A stretch of DNA of 64,000 nt. It comes from Pseudomonadota bacterium (GTDB taxonomy: Bacteria; Bdellovibrionota; Bacteriovoracia; Bacteriovoracales; Bacteriovoracaceae). Each line of letters begins with the position of its first letter. Position 1 is the first letter of the stretch. The notes under the pieces were generated by a model. The model worked only from the letters and a program-made list of their open reading frames with translations, was not told where the DNA came from and searched no databases. Positions 41,069-51,350 of this stretch are shown one piece after another. The stretch is taken from positions 806,001 through 870,000 of the forward strand of contig JAIYBW010000004.1 of NCBI GenBank assembly GCA_027488375.1, in the 5' to 3' direction. The translations under genes and the position numbers were made by a program.

Positions 41069-42877
41069 CTAGCGAACAACTTTTCGCATATTCTGATTAA
41101 GTTCTTTTTTACGGATTCGGATACTTTTAGGAGTCACTTCAACCCACTCATCATCATCAATCCAATCAAGGGCCCAATCAAGAGTTCTTGGGGTGATTGG
41201 TGGAAGAATGACGTTTTCATCCTTACCGGCCGTACGGACAGATGAAAGATGTTTTTCACGACAGACGTTTACGTTCAAATCATTTGGACGAGTGTGCTCT
41301 CCAACAACTTGACCTTCATAAGTCATCTCAGTTGGAAGAACAAATTGCTTACCAGAAGCAAGAAGATTGAAAAGTGCATAAGGAGTTATTTTTCCTGCAC
41401 GGTCTGAAATAAGAGCACCGTTTTGTCGGGCAAGCATCTTACCAACAAACGGCTCATAGCCTACAAAGTAAGAAGACATGAGCCCCTGACCTTTTGTATC
41501 AGTCAAGAAAGTCGAACGATATCCAATGAGTCCACGTGAAGGCACATGAAACTCCATTCTCGTTCTTCCTTCACCAAATGGTGCCATCGCTTCAAGGCGC
41601 CCTTTACGAGAGGCCATTTTCTCCGTGATGGTTCCGCATGAATCATTTGGAACATCAAGAACGAGTCTTTCGAAAGGCTCATTTAAAACACCATCAATTT
41701 CTTTTGTAATAACTTGAGGACGAGCAATCATAAGCTCGAAACCTGCTCGACGAATTTCTTCAAAGACCACGGCGACCTGAAGTTCACCACGAGCTTTAAG
41801 AATGAAAACTTTTGGATCATTCGTTGGTTCATATTTTAAAGAAACGTTTTTACGAATAGCATCGATTAAAAATTCTTCAAGCTTTCTCGATGTTAGATAC
41901 TCCCCTTCTTGGCCAGACATTGGAGAAGTCGAAACAGAAACCTGAACAGAAACTGTTGGTGGTTCAACTTCAATACGAGGAAGGGCTTCAGGTTTTTCAG
42001 GAGCAGCAAGCGTATCACCGATATCACCATGCTCAAGACCAGAAACGATGACGATCTCACCAGCTTCAGCAGATTCAACTTGGGCCATTCCAAGACCATC
42101 AAAAATTTGAAGTGAAGTCACTTTAAATGTTTTAACTTTTCCATCAGCATTTATGTGGGCCAGCTGTTTACTATTCTGAATCAGACCGCGCTGAATACGT
42201 CCTACCATCAAAGTACCAAGGTAGTTCGAATAAGAAAGGTTTGTCACAAGCAACTGGGCCGGACCTTCTTTATCAAATTTCGGAGAAGGATAGTAATCAG
42301 AAACAAGGAAATCCAAAAGTGGATCCATCACACCTTCACGGCGATTTTTATCTGTTGAAACATAAGCATTACGGCCAGAACCATAATAAAATGGGATATC
42401 AAGATCGATTTCATGCCCAGACTCAGCAGCGAGCTCTAAAAGAAGATCTTCAACTTCTCTTTGAACTTCATCAATACGTTCATCGGCACGGTCAACTTTG
42501 TTAATAAACACACCTACGTGAATCCCGCGCTCAAGTGCTTTTGAAAGCACGAAACGAGTTTGAGGAAGAGGTCCTTCAGAAGCATCTACGAGCAGGAGAA
42601 TACCATCCACCATCATGAGAGATCTTTCCACTTCACCACCAAAGTCGGCGTGACCAGGAGTATCTAATAAATTAACTTTTGTACCTTTCCATCTAATGGC
42701 ACAGTTTTTCGCTTTAATCGTAATTCCGCGCTCACGTTCAAGTTCACCAGAGTCCATCACACGGTCTTGAACTTGCTCGTGTTCAGAGAAAGTTCCAGAG
42801 TACTTTAAGAGTTGGTCAACGAGTGTCGTTTTACCGTGGTCCACGTGGGCCACAACGGCAATGTTCTTTAAATTCAT
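41069..42877 (-). CDS. typA: Translational GTPase TypA/BipA
   Basis: A 602-residue ribosome-binding GTPase involved in stress adaptation and 50S assembly. G1 is AHVDHGKTTL, G3 DTPGHADFGGEV, G4 NKVDRADER, with the switch-I RERGITI. EF-G-like domains III and V and the family-specific C-terminal domain (VPSRGLIGYRSTFLTDTKGQG, GEHTRPNDLNVNVCREKHL) follow. I chose the ATG at 42877 with a GAGGAC site 6 nt upstream, and not the ATG 12 nt earlier. Single gene with its own terminator. Confidence 0.97.
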   Translation of the reverse strand: MNLKNIAVVAHVDHGKTTLVDQLLKYSGTFSEHEQVQDRVMDSGELERERGITIKAKNCAIRWKGTKVNLLDTPGHADFGGEVERSLMMVDGILLLVDASEGPLPQTRFVLSKALERGIHVGVFINKVDRADERIDEVQREVEDLLLELAAESGHEIDLDIPFYYGSGRNAYVSTDKNRREGVMDPLLDFLVSDYYPSPKFDKEGPAQLLVTNLSYSNYLGTLMVGRIQRGLIQNSKQLAHINADGKVKTFKVTSLQIFDGLGMAQVESAEAGEIVIVSGLEHGDIGDTLAAPEKPEALPRIEVEPPTVSVQVSVSTSPMSGQEGEYLTSRKLEEFLIDAIRKNVSLKYEPTNDPKVFILKARGELQVAVVFEEIRRAGFELMIARPQVITKEIDGVLNEPFERLVLDVPNDSCGTITEKMASRKGRLEAMAPFGEGRTRMEFHVPSRGLIGYRSTFLTDTKGQGLMSSYFVGYEPFVGKMLARQNGALISDRAGKITPYALFNLLASGKQFVLPTEMTYEGQVVGEHTRPNDLNVNVCREKHLSSVRTAGKDENVILPPITPRTLDWALDWIDDDEWVEVTPKSIRIRKKELNQNMRKVVR

Positions 42878-43044
42878 GAATGTCCTCATTTAATGAAATA
42901 TGAATGGCCAGAATCTACACCATTGAATGAGATATGACGAGTCATACTTCTTCAGAATTGAATAATTTACATTGAGGCTGGAATGAACTTACGGGGACTT
43001 ATATTTCCCCTGAAGATACAGTAATAATTTCAACGAGAGTTGTC
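42878..43044. other. Intergenic region upstream of typA
   Basis: 167 bp of AT-rich sequence between typA and a broken small gene. It holds the typA start region and a weak GGGGA/TCCCC hairpin (42993-43010). I see no RNA gene and no convincing ORF. Confidence 0.5.
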
Positions 43045-43304
43045 ATGCAAAAGACAAGTTTTAATATTCGAGTAAAACTTAATTCTTAAAACTCCGACTG
43101 CTTGATGGAATCGGCTATGATGATGCACGCTACTCATGTGAAGTTCATACATCTTACCCCGCCTACAAAATTTTTCTCAAACACTACAGCGAGAATAAAA
43201 ACAGAAACAGAAAAGCCATCTACGAACTCGGGCTTGCTGCTCTTGAAAAAGGTTTCTCTGGTGAAAAAAAGACTCTTGTTCTAGCTGAAATAAACGCGAA
43301 ATAA
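43045..43304 (+). pseudogene. Possible frameshifted small gene
   Basis: A short start (MQKTSFNIRVKLNS, then a stop at 43087) is followed in another frame by about 70 codons without a stop, from 43083 to 43304. The second frame has protein-like composition (GIGYDDARYSCEVHTSYPAY, KAIYELGLAALEKGFSGE) but no ATG of its own. Joined by one frameshift near 43083-43089 it would give a protein of about 85 residues. No family is recognised. The shift could be a real mutation, a sequencing error, or the second part could be a gene with an unusual start. A third frame with many methionines is a shadow. Confidence 0.35.
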
Positions 43305-43329
43305 TGATTCCAGAAGGTCTAATCAATCA

Positions 43330-44886
43330 CTAACTGATTAAGCCTTCTTGCTTTAAAACACTCAAAGCACATTTAACACCATCAACTGCAGCTGAAGTGA
43401 TCCCTCCTGCATACCCCGCACCTTCCCCACATGGATACAACCCCTGGTGGGATTGAGAAATTAGAGTTTCTTTATCTCTTAATATTGTAAGCGGAGCTGA
43501 AGTTCTTGTTTCCGGTGCAATTAAAAGCCCTTCGTCATAGATAAATCCAGGAAGATCCTTGTTAAATTCCTCTAGACCTTTTTTTAAGTGCTCAACAATA
43601 AACGGAGGGAAAATCTGACGGATATCTGCTTTAAAAATATTTGAAGGGCTCGATGATTTTGGAAGTGGTTGATCAGTCAGTTTACCTGTCATGAATTCCT
43701 TAATTGTCATGGCGGGAAGCTCTCTGCCCGTAGCAAATTTCTTTGAGAGAGCAAAAGCTTTTTGCTCGATCTCATGCTGAAATCGCAGTCCGGACAGCAG
43801 ATCATTTTCTTTGAGGTCTGACTCTGATTTTACAGACACTACTAAAGCTGCATTAGACCAAGGTGAGTTACGGGCATAATTACTCATCCCATTAACAACA
43901 ATCCCCTCTTTTTCTGTTCCTGAGGAGAGCACATAGCCTCCTGGACACATACAAAAACTATAAACCCCATGATCACTCCATTTATCATGCCAGCTCAATC
44001 GATATCTTGCAGATCCCATTTCAGGGGCCTCACAAAATTTTCCATGCTGAAGTTGATCGATATAACGTCGAGGATGCTCCACGCGAACACCCACGGCAAA
44101 ATCTTTTCTCTTCATAGAGACATTTTTCTTAGCAAGATGCTCGTAAAGATCTTGGGCCGAGTGACCTGTCGCTAAAATAACATGATCAGAATAGAGAATC
44201 TCTCCATTACCCAGTTTTACACCTATGACTTTATCATTTTCTGTGATGAGCTCTTCGACTCTCGTGTTGTAGCGGATGTCACAATTTTGTGATCTTAACC
44301 AATTTGAAATATGAGTGATTATTCCTCTTATTTTATTTGATCCTAAATGCGGATTTGAAATATAGGCCGTATCAGCTGGGGCCCCAAAATCTACAAATTT
44401 CTCCATCACATACTGAACAAGATCTGATTTAATTCGTGTAATGAGTTTTCCATCCGAAAAGAGACCGGCCCCACCTTCACCGTAACAAACGTTTGTTTCT
44501 GGATCGAGTTCACCATAGCGCCAAAATTTTGCAATATGAAGCATACGCTTACTCGCTTCATCACCTCTTTCTAAAACAATCGAAGGCACCCCATGTTCGG
44601 CCAGCCTAACAGCACAAAAAAGTCCCCCTGGCCCGGCACCAATAATGATGGGCTTTTTCTTGAGTGGAGAAAAATGAGGGAAGGACTCAGATTGAGGATA
44701 CTTATCTTCTGGAGTCATCAAGGCATCAATAATATAAAGAAAAACAGGTTTCTTGCCACGAGGGGCACCACGAGCATCTAAACTTTTAGATACAATTCGA
44801 TAGTCTCTAACTTCTGGATAAGTTTTTTTAATGTAGGCTTCAACATCCACATCGAAGGGAAGTTGAAATTGATATTTCTTAGACAT
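43330..44886 (-). CDS. FAD-dependent dehydrogenase (COG2509-type)
   Basis: A 518-residue flavoprotein related to the uncharacterised FAD-dependent dehydrogenases of COG2509. A small N-terminal domain (FDVDVEAYIKKTYPEVRDYRI) precedes the FAD site PIIIGAGPGGLFCAVRLAEHG. It continues with CYGEGGAGLFSDGKLITR, HLGSNKIRGII, ILATGHSAQDLYE, GVRVEHPRRYIDQLQ and MCPGGYVLSSGTEKEG, all conserved in the group. The end carries GEGAGYAGGITSAAVDG. The substrate is unknown. It is divergent from cinA with 87 bp between starts. Confidence 0.88.
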   Translation of the reverse strand: MSKKYQFQLPFDVDVEAYIKKTYPEVRDYRIVSKSLDARGAPRGKKPVFLYIIDALMTPEDKYPQSESFPHFSPLKKKPIIIGAGPGGLFCAVRLAEHGVPSIVLERGDEASKRMLHIAKFWRYGELDPETNVCYGEGGAGLFSDGKLITRIKSDLVQYVMEKFVDFGAPADTAYISNPHLGSNKIRGIITHISNWLRSQNCDIRYNTRVEELITENDKVIGVKLGNGEILYSDHVILATGHSAQDLYEHLAKKNVSMKRKDFAVGVRVEHPRRYIDQLQHGKFCEAPEMGSARYRLSWHDKWSDHGVYSFCMCPGGYVLSSGTEKEGIVVNGMSNYARNSPWSNAALVVSVKSESDLKENDLLSGLRFQHEIEQKAFALSKKFATGRELPAMTIKEFMTGKLTDQPLPKSSSPSNIFKADIRQIFPPFIVEHLKKGLEEFNKDLPGFIYDEGLLIAPETRTSAPLTILRDKETLISQSHQGLYPCGEGAGYAGGITSAAVDGVKCALSVLKQEGLIS

Positions 44887-44973
44887 GGCCGGTTTTTACA
44901 TCATGCACAAGCAAAAATCAAAGCTATTCTTGTTATATTCTCAATTGGAAGATAAAGAATTATATTAAGGTCT

Positions 44974-46230
44974 ATGAAAATTGGACTTCTTATAATTGGA
45001 AATGAAATCCTACAAGGTAAAATCACGGACTTAAATACCCGTTCCCTAGCTTCTTTTTTGAGGGGATTTAATCTTGATCTAGAAACTTCAATGGTCGTTC
45101 AAGACTCTGAAGCTTCCATTCACAACGGGCTAAAGACCTTATTTGAAGTTTGTGATGTGGTGATCACTTCTGGTGGCCTAGGACCGACTAAAGATGATCT
45201 TACCAAAGAAACTATTGCAAGTTTCTTTGATCAAAAAATATCTTATTCTGAAGAATCTTATCAAGTCGCTCTAAAAAATTATCAACGATTCAATAGACCC
45301 TTTGAAAATAAAAATCACGGTTATTGCTTCCTCCCAAATGGTTTCACAGCTCTTGAAAACTCGACTGGCTTTGCTCCTTGTTTATTCACAGAACAAGCAG
45401 GCAAGTTCATCCTTTGTGGGCCGGGTGTACCAAAAGAATTTAACAGTCTCTTAAGTGATCATTTTGAAAAAATAATCCTCACTCGCTTTCCTCGAAACAA
45501 TTTTGTTTTTGATCTCTTCACTGTTAGAACAAAAAAAATACCTGAAGAAAAAATATTCGGAGAAGTTGATCCTCATCTTTGGGATAAATTATCTTCTTAC
45601 GGAAGTGTAAGCTCTTTACCGACTGTCATGGGTGTTGATATTGGCGTTAAGATCGTGGCAAAAAATGATCATGAATTGACTCAAAAGAAAAATGAACTCA
45701 TTAGCATTTTCAAAGACTCTCCAGTCGCTCCAGCGATATGGCAATTTGGAAATATTCCCCTGGAAGATTATATTGTCCAATTGGCCAATCAAAAGAAACT
45801 AACCTACGGTTTTGCTGAATCCTGCACGGGCGGTCTCTGCTCTCACCGAGTGACAAATGTGTCTGGAAGTTCAAAAACCTTTCTCGGTTCTGTGGTGAGT
45901 TACTCAGAAGCCGTGAAAGCTTCTGCTCTTGGAGTCAGTCAGCAAACGCTTTCCCAATACGGAGTGATTAGTGCTGAAGTCGCTGCGGAAATGTCCTATG
46001 GTTTATCTAAAACTTTTGCCTTGGACATAGCTCTGTCTATTACAGGTCTTGCAGGCCCAGGTGGTGAAAGTGATGATAAACCAATCGGTACTGCCTTCAT
46101 TGGAATCACCTCGAAAGGTGAAACCTTAACTCATAGGCTACAACTTTTTGGAGATCGTGAACAACTCAAGCTTCGCTTCTCACAAGCTGTACTCTTCAAT
46201 CTGTTGGAAGAGTTGGAAAAAATTGCCTAA
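44974..46230 (+). CDS. cinA: CinA: competence/damage-inducible protein with PncC domain
   Basis: A 418-residue two-domain protein. The N-terminal MoCF-like part (about 1 to 170) has IGLLIIGNEILQGKITD and TSGGLGPTKDDLT. The C-terminal part (about 260 to 418) is a nicotinamide-nucleotide amidase with AESCTGGLCSHRVTNVSGSS, GVISAEVAAEMS and ITGLAGPGG. It recycles NMN to nicotinate mononucleotide and removes ADP-ribose damage. AAGG lies just before the start codon, with TATATT 7 nt upstream of the ATG. No recA follows, unlike in many genomes. Confidence 0.95.
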   Translation: MKIGLLIIGNEILQGKITDLNTRSLASFLRGFNLDLETSMVVQDSEASIHNGLKTLFEVCDVVITSGGLGPTKDDLTKETIASFFDQKISYSEESYQVALKNYQRFNRPFENKNHGYCFLPNGFTALENSTGFAPCLFTEQAGKFILCGPGVPKEFNSLLSDHFEKIILTRFPRNNFVFDLFTVRTKKIPEEKIFGEVDPHLWDKLSSYGSVSSLPTVMGVDIGVKIVAKNDHELTQKKNELISIFKDSPVAPAIWQFGNIPLEDYIVQLANQKKLTYGFAESCTGGLCSHRVTNVSGSSKTFLGSVVSYSEAVKASALGVSQQTLSQYGVISAEVAAEMSYGLSKTFALDIALSITGLAGPGGESDDKPIGTAFIGITSKGETLTHRLQLFGDREQLKLRFSQAVLFNLLEELEKIA

Positions 46231-46361
46231 TCCTGACTCATTTTATAGGCATAGATCACTCACCAACCCCAAAAAAACAATGTCCTTCCAAAGAGTTATC
46301 AATAGAGCCTTAATCTAGTCAGGCAAACCAATGTCTTAGGCTAAAATCTGGGTATAAAGAT

Positions 46362-46389
46362 TAAAAATAAACACCAAAAATTCCGATAC
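46362..46389 (+). promoter_or_regulatory. FliA-like promoter of the giant lipoprotein gene
   Basis: TAAAAATA, 12 nt, TCCGATAC. The core TAAA and CCGATA are kept, with spacing one longer than consensus. It lies 23 nt before the ATG at 46413. Confidence 0.4.
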
Positions 46390-46412
46390 TTATAGCAAGA
46401 GGAATGACACGG

Positions 46413-49400
46413 ATGTTGAACTCGAAACTAAAAAAACTCAATTTTGATCTTATGAAATCGCTGATTCTAGTGATTGGATTAATGTTTTTTGTTTCCTGTT
46501 TACCACAACAAACTGCTCCTTCAATAGAAGAGGGACAAAGCACTTCTCCCTCACCTACAGGTTCATCAACACAATATTCAGAACCAACTTTCCCTTTTTC
46601 AAATACATTTGTTCAAGAGGGAGGAGTCCAAAGTAATAATTATTTTTCATTAAATTTAGATTTTACAGACTCTTTTTTAGTGCGCGGAAAAGAGCTTTCA
46701 TTGTTTTTGAGAAATATTCCTAATACAACGAAGTTTTGTCTCGTAGGTAAATATACTTACTCACCAGGCAACGATAAATTTCTTATCCTCAGTGCCAAGC
46801 CTAAATCTTACACAGACCTTGTGAATAGAACGACTGAATTTTACCTTCAAGTTGAACCCTCGAATGATCAGGCCAATCAAAATGATTGCTTGACCTACAA
46901 TCTCACAAGCTCACTCTTTAATCAGGGGTCCTCACCCAGTGCTTATTTTAGTTTAAATCAAGTTTGTTCAAGCTGTAATACGACTGTCACCTCAGAAGGG
47001 TTAAGACTCTACTTCAATAACGGAGAAGCGGTTCCTTCATTAAATTTGGCCAGTCTCGCTCTTACTATTTCAGGTTCAACCTCTACCACAAATAATACAT
47101 GTGTAGAATCGAATGCCTGTGTAGCGAGAGGTTATAGTTGCTGCCTCAATGGTCAGTGTGTGAATGATGGGGCGATCAGGCCTGGCGCCATCACATCAAT
47201 TGGTTTTAATGAAGCTCAAACTGAAGTCGCATCAAATCCCAATAAATTTGTACTCTATCCTCAATTTTATTTTGTGTGTGCTAATCGCCCAGAAGGAGAT
47301 GGAACCTCTAATCAAACCGATCCAGTGGATGCATCTTATGATGCAAGCATTCGCAAGATGGAATTGAGTCAATTGCACCAATGCTTAAATAAGGTCGATG
47401 AGGAATTTTCATATTGTACTGTCAAATTCGATTCGGCTAGCCAAAAAATACAGGCCGGCTCTTCCTTCTCTGCTTCAGATAAGGGATTTAAAGATGATAT
47501 CACATTTAAGAATCTAAATCCGAACTTGAGTACTGGTGATCATTCACAAAACATAACGAAAATATTTTACGCAGGCCAAGTCTTATTTGAGGCCAATAAA
47601 ACACCATTAATAGAAGGCTCATTTGTCACCTCTGGCAATGATTCTCTCTCTGTCGCTCAGGGTGTAAAAATCACTAAGACCCTACCGGCCAATGCTCTCG
47701 ATGATAATCTTTACTTAACATATAAGATTGATGGCAGTTGTGAAAAGATAGGTTCAAATCTTGCCCGCTGTAAAAAGAATTACATCTTTAATTCAAGCGA
47801 TACACTTAAACCAACTTACCAAAATGGGACTAAGATTTTCAATCTTCCTGAATACGCTGATACATCAGTGACCGCAAATATCATCATTAAAGTCTCTGGT
47901 ATTATCGTACCTGAGCATGCGACGACTTGGGCAAAGGCACAAAACCCAAACCGTATAATTTTTAGTTCAAGCTATCCTCTTTATCAAAACCAAAATATTG
48001 AGATTACGTATTATGTAACAAGCTCTGTTTCGACTCTTCTTGCTTCCAAAACGTCGGCGCAGGAAAAAGTAAATGCCATGTGCTTATGTAGCACATCGGA
48101 AAAATGTAACCTCAGGCCTTTAATGGATGCCAACCAAGGTATCGTTAATTACGAGTGTGTTCACTCTCTTCCGACAACAACCGAACCACCAGTCAATCAA
48201 ACGGTTTTTATATCTGGTAAGAATGTTCCCCATCGTTATTATGATCTCAATGGAGTCAACTACGACGAGGATCTTTCTGGAGCTCCTGATCAAGAAGGAA
48301 CTGCTTTTTTCTATAAAAACAATGATGTCTTAAAACCTTCAAATTTAGATGCTTACACTGGTTACACTGGTTTTAATGAAATCTATGGATCATTCTCAAA
48401 ACTTAATCCTTCATCAGCAAAGCCTGCTAAGATGGTGAAAGTTAAAAAAGATAAGGTTTATGATATTTTTGCCAACAGTGGTGTGTTCTCAACTTGTTTA
48501 ACCTGTGGATCAGACTATTACTCTTCAGTCATAAAATTATTTCCGCAAGCGATGAATGCTATCGGAGGTGGATACTCACCAGATCAATTTGCCTCAAAAA
48601 GAACTGCAATTACGGGCTCAACCTATCGATCAGATGACTTACTTTTTGGACGGGCCTGTTTTGTTCCTGCGACGATGATTCCATGGGCCCATCAAGCTTC
48701 GAGCACTGTCAAAGATCAAAGGACTAAAAGACTTGCTTCACAGCATTTTTTATTTGCGAATGGTTATAATCGTGATTGGTACGGATTTGACTACGGCTCA
48801 CTTATTGGTTCCTTTGACGGTGTCACTTGGTTTTCAATTGGAAATCAGCGAAGAATAAAGGCCTTGTCGAATAAACTTTTTATTGCCGTAAATGCTTATT
48901 ATGGTGATCTCAACCTCGACAGTAATTTTAATGTAAGTGTGACAGAGACAACTATTTTTTCACCAGAAATTCCAGATCATGATACGGAAACAACAGGTGG
49001 AGAATGTCAAAAATCTCACTTCTGCTCAAATGATAATGACTGTTTTAGACAATTGGGTTTTGATTATACCTGCCAAAATGTTGCAACAATAAGTACCAAC
49101 TGGCCACAGTCTGACTCGAATGGAAATGAAATTGTTGGCGTTCTCAATAAAGGTCTTGCCTCTCTCGTTGGCGGAACAAATGGACAAAGCAAGCGTTGTG
49201 TTTATCGTGGTAGAGGGGCTCCTTGCGAAATTAACTTGGCTTCACTTGCAAATACCTTTAACAGTTCTTCAGTTCCCGGTCAGTTATCTTGTTCCAGTAA
49301 TTCTATGTGCCAGTCACTTACATCGGGATCGTCTAATCGCTTTAATGATCGAATCGCAAGATTTGCGAATACGCCGATCGCTCAGAATTCAGCCTCAGCA

Positions 49401-51350
49401 TCACCTACACCTACAGACACTGTTGGCTTGGGAGCAAGGGTTTTAGGAAGACCATTTGATTTTTATGGAAACAAATCAGTCCCTTCAGCCTCTCTGAACG
49501 CACTAGTCGCTAATAATGTAAAAGCTGTTTGCATACCTGGAAATATTAATTCTCCATCTAATCGAATAGACTCCTCAGACAAAATTCTCTCCATTGGTTC
49601 TACACTTTCAGGAGCACAAAACTCAAATTATCTCAATACTTGTCCGGCGACAGATAATTATGGTGTTCAAGTTCAATATTCAGCACAAGCTCTTGGAGTC
49701 GCGAGCTCGCCTCTCAATATTTTTACCGCTACCCAAAATTTATCTTCAAACTTACTAGATCTTCCGGCCTTAAGTGGACAAAATATTTTTAGCTCAACCT
49801 CAGGATCGCAAATCACCTCAATTGGCTATCAACGAAATTCATGTTTAAGAGCACCAGGGGCTTCTTGTTTTTCTGATATGGACTGTGCTCCTTCAGAATT
49901 TATTGCAAGCAAGGTAAAACCAACAACTCTCAATGGAATTCTCAATCAGGCCGAGAAGAAATTCTGGGAAGAAGAACTTGTTTGTGGGAACCCTGACTAC
50001 AAGTATATTCAAACTGGAGTTTTGAATACTGCAACTTTTAATGTAAAAAATAATGTGTGTTGTCGAGAATATGGAAAAGCATTTACAGTATTCACTCAAA
50101 AAGATGATTCCGATCACCATTGGTGTGACACGACCACATCCTCTATCAAAGTTGCAGGTGTGAATACAAACATTTCATCTTTTAATCGGTACTCCCGGGT
50201 CCATACGGCCTACGATAAAATGACATGTAATCAATCTGAAGTATCTAGCACAAAATCATTTGCCCTCTCATTAAAATCTCTTAATGCCGCCGATCGCTAC
50301 AAACAACAACAAACGCAATTCAAAACTCTTGATACTGTGAACTCAAGAACTTGCTGTACAAAGAACTGGGTTCGACATTTTTCAACAGAAAACGGTGGTG
50401 GGCATAAATGGGGCCAGGGTAAATCTCAAAACATTGATAAATCTAATTTTATTACTCTCAATTGGATTCCAAACAATTATTCAGACTCCTCAAATTCAAC
50501 TCCATATGAATGTGATGTTGATGCCTATATGAATCCAAGTTGTGAAATTAAAGATTTTACTCAAGCAGAAGTTGATCTCTACTCCAAATTTTTTGGGTCA
50601 CTAGAGCTTATTGGAATTCCTCAAGCAGCCATTATTTCTGAAGATCAAGTAAAAAAGCTGACTGATGGGACAAGTGGTATGGCGCCAAGTACTAATGAAC
50701 CTGTGACAGGAACCTTGCTTTCAGTCTTTTTTACAGGCTCTCAAAACTTGCCAGTAACACCGGACTTTATAAACAGTACAAGCAAGAATCTTTATTCAGG
50801 TGCAAATTATAATGCTCTTCAAAGCACTCTTAAAAAAGTTTTCTCTGAAGATGAATTCAGCTGTTGCCTTCCTACAGGACAACAAGTTCCAGACTATACA
50901 ACACCAGAGCAATGCTGTACTGGTTATCTTGCCAATTCCGGCTCTAGCAACCTCCTTAGATGTTGCCTACCCGACTTCACTGACCTTACTGTTTATTTAA
51001 GCCGATATGTTTCTTCTGAAGGTAGAGGTCTTCCTGATTCAGCTTATGATCCAGACACTGGATATATTAAAGAACCAGGCGTTGTGGCGCAAATGGCAGC
51101 TCAGAAAAATCTATGTTGTTCTGGTAAATTCGCAACAGGTGTTGCGATTAGAAAACTCCCCATCCCTATTAATGGTGGGACATGGATCAATGAACAGTCG
51201 GCCTGGACGAGAAGATTTACTTATCTTTCAAGTGCAGTAGATAACAACACAGAATTTGGGCCAATTGGCGGAATATTCGATGCTGGAGTGAGATGGAATA
51301 ATCATGTTTATTGCATACCGGAGAGCTTAGAAATTCCTGCAGAGAAATAA
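46413..51350 (+). CDS. Giant cysteine-rich lipoprotein
   Basis: A protein of about 1645 residues. I chose the ATG at 46413 because AGAGGA lies 9 nt upstream; an ATG nine bases earlier touches that site. A positively charged start and a long hydrophobic segment end in a lipobox (FFVSC, then LPQQTAPS), so it should be lipid-anchored. The mature chain is Ser, Thr, Asn and Gln rich. Near residue 230 there is a compact cysteine cluster (CVESNACVARGYSCCLNGQC), and paired cysteines (CC) recur at least six more times toward the C terminus (CCREYGKA, CCTKNW, CCLPTGQ, CCTGYL, CCLPDF, CCSGKF). No family is recognised. It resembles the large disulphide-rich surface proteins of predatory or gliding delta-type bacteria. 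A FliA-like promoter precedes it. Confidence 0.8.
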   Translation: MLNSKLKKLNFDLMKSLILVIGLMFFVSCLPQQTAPSIEEGQSTSPSPTGSSTQYSEPTFPFSNTFVQEGGVQSNNYFSLNLDFTDSFLVRGKELSLFLRNIPNTTKFCLVGKYTYSPGNDKFLILSAKPKSYTDLVNRTTEFYLQVEPSNDQANQNDCLTYNLTSSLFNQGSSPSAYFSLNQVCSSCNTTVTSEGLRLYFNNGEAVPSLNLASLALTISGSTSTTNNTCVESNACVARGYSCCLNGQCVNDGAIRPGAITSIGFNEAQTEVASNPNKFVLYPQFYFVCANRPEGDGTSNQTDPVDASYDASIRKMELSQLHQCLNKVDEEFSYCTVKFDSASQKIQAGSSFSASDKGFKDDITFKNLNPNLSTGDHSQNITKIFYAGQVLFEANKTPLIEGSFVTSGNDSLSVAQGVKITKTLPANALDDNLYLTYKIDGSCEKIGSNLARCKKNYIFNSSDTLKPTYQNGTKIFNLPEYADTSVTANIIIKVSGIIVPEHATTWAKAQNPNRIIFSSSYPLYQNQNIEITYYVTSSVSTLLASKTSAQEKVNAMCLCSTSEKCNLRPLMDANQGIVNYECVHSLPTTTEPPVNQTVFISGKNVPHRYYDLNGVNYDEDLSGAPDQEGTAFFYKNNDVLKPSNLDAYTGYTGFNEIYGSFSKLNPSSAKPAKMVKVKKDKVYDIFANSGVFSTCLTCGSDYYSSVIKLFPQAMNAIGGGYSPDQFASKRTAITGSTYRSDDLLFGRACFVPATMIPWAHQASSTVKDQRTKRLASQHFLFANGYNRDWYGFDYGSLIGSFDGVTWFSIGNQRRIKALSNKLFIAVNAYYGDLNLDSNFNVSVTETTIFSPEIPDHDTETTGGECQKSHFCSNDNDCFRQLGFDYTCQNVATISTNWPQSDSNGNEIVGVLNKGLASLVGGTNGQSKRCVYRGRGAPCEINLASLANTFNSSSVPGQLSCSSNSMCQSLTSGSSNRFNDRIARFANTPIAQNSASASPTPTDTVGLGARVLGRPFDFYGNKSVPSASLNALVANNVKAVCIPGNINSPSNRIDSSDKILSIGSTLSGAQNSNYLNTCPATDNYGVQVQYSAQALGVASSPLNIFTATQNLSSNLLDLPALSGQNIFSSTSGSQITSIGYQRNSCLRAPGASCFSDMDCAPSEFIASKVKPTTLNGILNQAEKKFWEEELVCGNPDYKYIQTGVLNTATFNVKNNVCCREYGKAFTVFTQKDDSDHHWCDTTTSSIKVAGVNTNISSFNRYSRVHTAYDKMTCNQSEVSSTKSFALSLKSLNAADRYKQQQTQFKTLDTVNSRTCCTKNWVRHFSTENGGGHKWGQGKSQNIDKSNFITLNWIPNNYSDSSNSTPYECDVDAYMNPSCEIKDFTQAEVDLYSKFFGSLELIGIPQAAIISEDQVKKLTDGTSGMAPSTNEPVTGTLLSVFFTGSQNLPVTPDFINSTSKNLYSGANYNALQSTLKKVFSEDEFSCCLPTGQQVPDYTTPEQCCTGYLANSGSSNLLRCCLPDFTDLTVYLSRYVSSEGRGLPDSAYDPDTGYIKEPGVVAQMAAQKNLCCSGKFATGVAIRKLPIPINGGTWINEQSAWTRRFTYLSSAVDNNTEFGPIGGIFDAGVRWNNHVYCIPESLEIPAEK

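Noticed and set aside
43102-43284. A 60-codon frame with many methionines
   Set aside because: Overlaps the more protein-like second frame of the possible pseudogene; no ribosome site.
46232-46322. CCTGACT and AGTCAGG as arms of an inverted repeat after cinA
   Set aside because: Seven bases, 80 bp apart; too short to count as a structure or attachment site.
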